DNA of 5,747 nucleotides. Origin: Bacteroidota bacterium (lineage in GTDB: Bacteria; Bacteroidota; Ignavibacteria; UBA10030; UBA8401). The stretch is taken from the NCBI GenBank assembly GCA_025355705.1, contig JANXZD010000096.1:1-5747 (forward strand), in the 5' to 3' direction. This document shows, one piece after another, positions 5,021 to 5,747 of the stretch (positions are counted from its first letter, which is position 1; each line of letters starts with the position of its first letter). The translations under genes were made by a program, and so were the position numbers. The notes beneath the pieces are model-generated. The model saw nothing but the letters and a program-made list of their open reading frames with translations. It was not told the origin of the DNA and searched no databases.

Positions 5021-5747
5021 CTAGTGTGAATCGAATGCAACCGGTTGTTGTGGAATGGTTTTATTTTTCCCTTCTACGTATTTATTGATATTGTACATCA
5101 TTCCGACACCGACGAACATCAATGCAACACACGTGTAACCGAGAACATTATAATTCTGCAGTTCACCGCTGCTTGTTTGTATGATAATGGTTCCGGCAAA
5201 GACCGATGCAATTCCGCCGGAAATTTGTTGCAGGGATGAATTGATACTCATGAATGCACCCCGATCAGCCAGCTCCGGAATTGCTGTCATCAATGTTGTC
5301 GCCGGGATCATCCGCGACATTATTCCTGCAAAGAGAAGAACATTGATCACCACCACTTCCCACAATGGTGTAACAGAAAGATTTGTGTAATACACGATCA
5401 TGATGCTCGCAATAATGGTACCGATAGTAAATACTCTGAACTTTCCAAATGTATCACTGACTCTTCCAACGATTGGAAGGATAATAATCGTTGCCATTCC
5501 CGTAAACATGAATACCAAAGGAAGGTTTACCTGCGGGATCAAAATATTGTTCACTAAAAATGCGCTTGAAAATGGCATCATCAGAAATCCGCCGATCGAA
5601 AGAAGTGCTGTGGTTGCAAATGCTTTTATGTAGTGTGGCTGTGAGATCGTTTTCCGCAAATGTGTGAAGGCATTGTGATCAGACGGACGTTCAATTGACA
5701 GATGTTTATCGATCGGCCTCACCATTTTCAGCATTGCAATTCCGGCA
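5021..5747 (-). CDS. C-terminal half of an MFS transporter (5' part outside the window)
   Basis: The frame is open from the right edge, giving 241 residues and a TAG stop at 5023-5021. The first Met in view (5734) is internal: A-G-I-A precedes it, and the residues around it resemble the end of the sixth membrane segment and the central cytoplasmic loop. Counted from that Met, hydrophobic segments lie at about 37-62, 72-90, 100-118, 125-145, 165-186 and 197-217, which is segments 7-12 of a 12-segment carrier (MFS_1, PF07690). The loop between segments 8 and 9 carries the A-like motif G90-R-V-S-D94-T-F-G97-K98. Another conserved stretch follows: R-M-I-P-A-T at 141-146 and A-D-R-G-A-F at 156-161, leading into segment 11. 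It is probably a drug or metabolite exporter of the AraJ-like kind, but the substrate cannot be inferred. It is convergent with the HxlR gene across 35 bases that hold no clear terminator hairpin. A role in the neighbouring redox module is possible but unsupported. Confidence 0.85.
   Translation of the reverse strand, partial: AGIAMLKMVRPIDKHLSIERPSDHNAFTHLRKTISQPHYIKAFATTALLSIGGFLMMPFSSAFLVNNILIPQVNLPLVFMFTGMATIIILPIVGRVSDTFGKFRVFTIGTIIASIMIVYYTNLSVTPLWEVVVINVLLFAGIMSRMIPATTLMTAIPELADRGAFMSINSSLQQISGGIASVFAGTIIIQTSSGELQNYNVLGYTCVALMFVGVGMMYNINKYVEGKNKTIPQQPVAFDSH

Noticed and set aside
4986..5030. Possible bidirectional terminator between the HxlR and MFS genes
   Set aside because: The best pairing (TTCACA at 5000-5005 with TGTGAA at 5025-5030) is only six pairs around a 19-base loop and has no T run.
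5732..5734. ATG at 5734 as the start of the MFS gene
   Set aside because: The frame is open up to the window edge, and the protein would have only six membrane segments with the features of the C-terminal half of the family.

Overview
The window suggests a moderately AT-rich bacterium, possibly of the Bacteroidota/Chlorobi/Ignavibacteria neighbourhood. Two genes carry signal peptides with an A-Q or S-Q type end, and there is a secreted M14 peptidase and a DUF1697 protein. Several starts have good Shine-Dalgarno sites (GAAGGAG, AGGAG, AAGGA), which would be unusual for classical Bacteroidia but acceptable for Ignavibacteria-like lineages. This placement is an inference and is weak.

Layout. 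(1) Positions 1-160, minus strand: start of an unrecognised secreted or outer-membrane protein with a TTG start, running off the left edge. (2) 161-401: divergent intergenic region with candidate promoters for both neighbours. (3) 402-1856, plus strand: secreted zinc carboxypeptidase of family M14, ended by a strong hairpin terminator that overlaps the tail of the convergent gene. (4) 1897-2442, minus strand: DUF1697 protein. (5) 2520-4475, minus strand: a compact three-gene run, transcribed in the order QorB/YtfG-like NAD(P)H:quinone oxidoreductase, DoxX-like membrane protein, FrnE-type DsbA thiol oxidoreductase. (6) 4476-4613: a regulatory region with two palindromes whose centres are 31 bp apart. 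(7) 4614-4985, plus strand: HxlR/DUF24-family regulator with one cysteine. (8) 5021-5747, minus strand: C-terminal half of an MFS transporter, running off the right edge.

The most coherent biology lies between about 2.5 and 5.0 kb. An HxlR-family regulator with a lone N-terminal cysteine is divergent from a quinone reductase, a DoxX protein and a DsbA-like protein. Characterised HxlR/DUF24 regulators (QorR of Corynebacterium, YodB and CatR of Bacillus) respond to quinones and electrophiles through such a cysteine. They control quinone reductases and, in Bacillus, a DoxX-family gene. The simplest reading is a self-regulated quinone/thiol-stress module. The three-enzyme combination and the two-palindrome operator are its less ordinary parts. 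I see no RNA gene, CRISPR array, insertion sequence or phage element.
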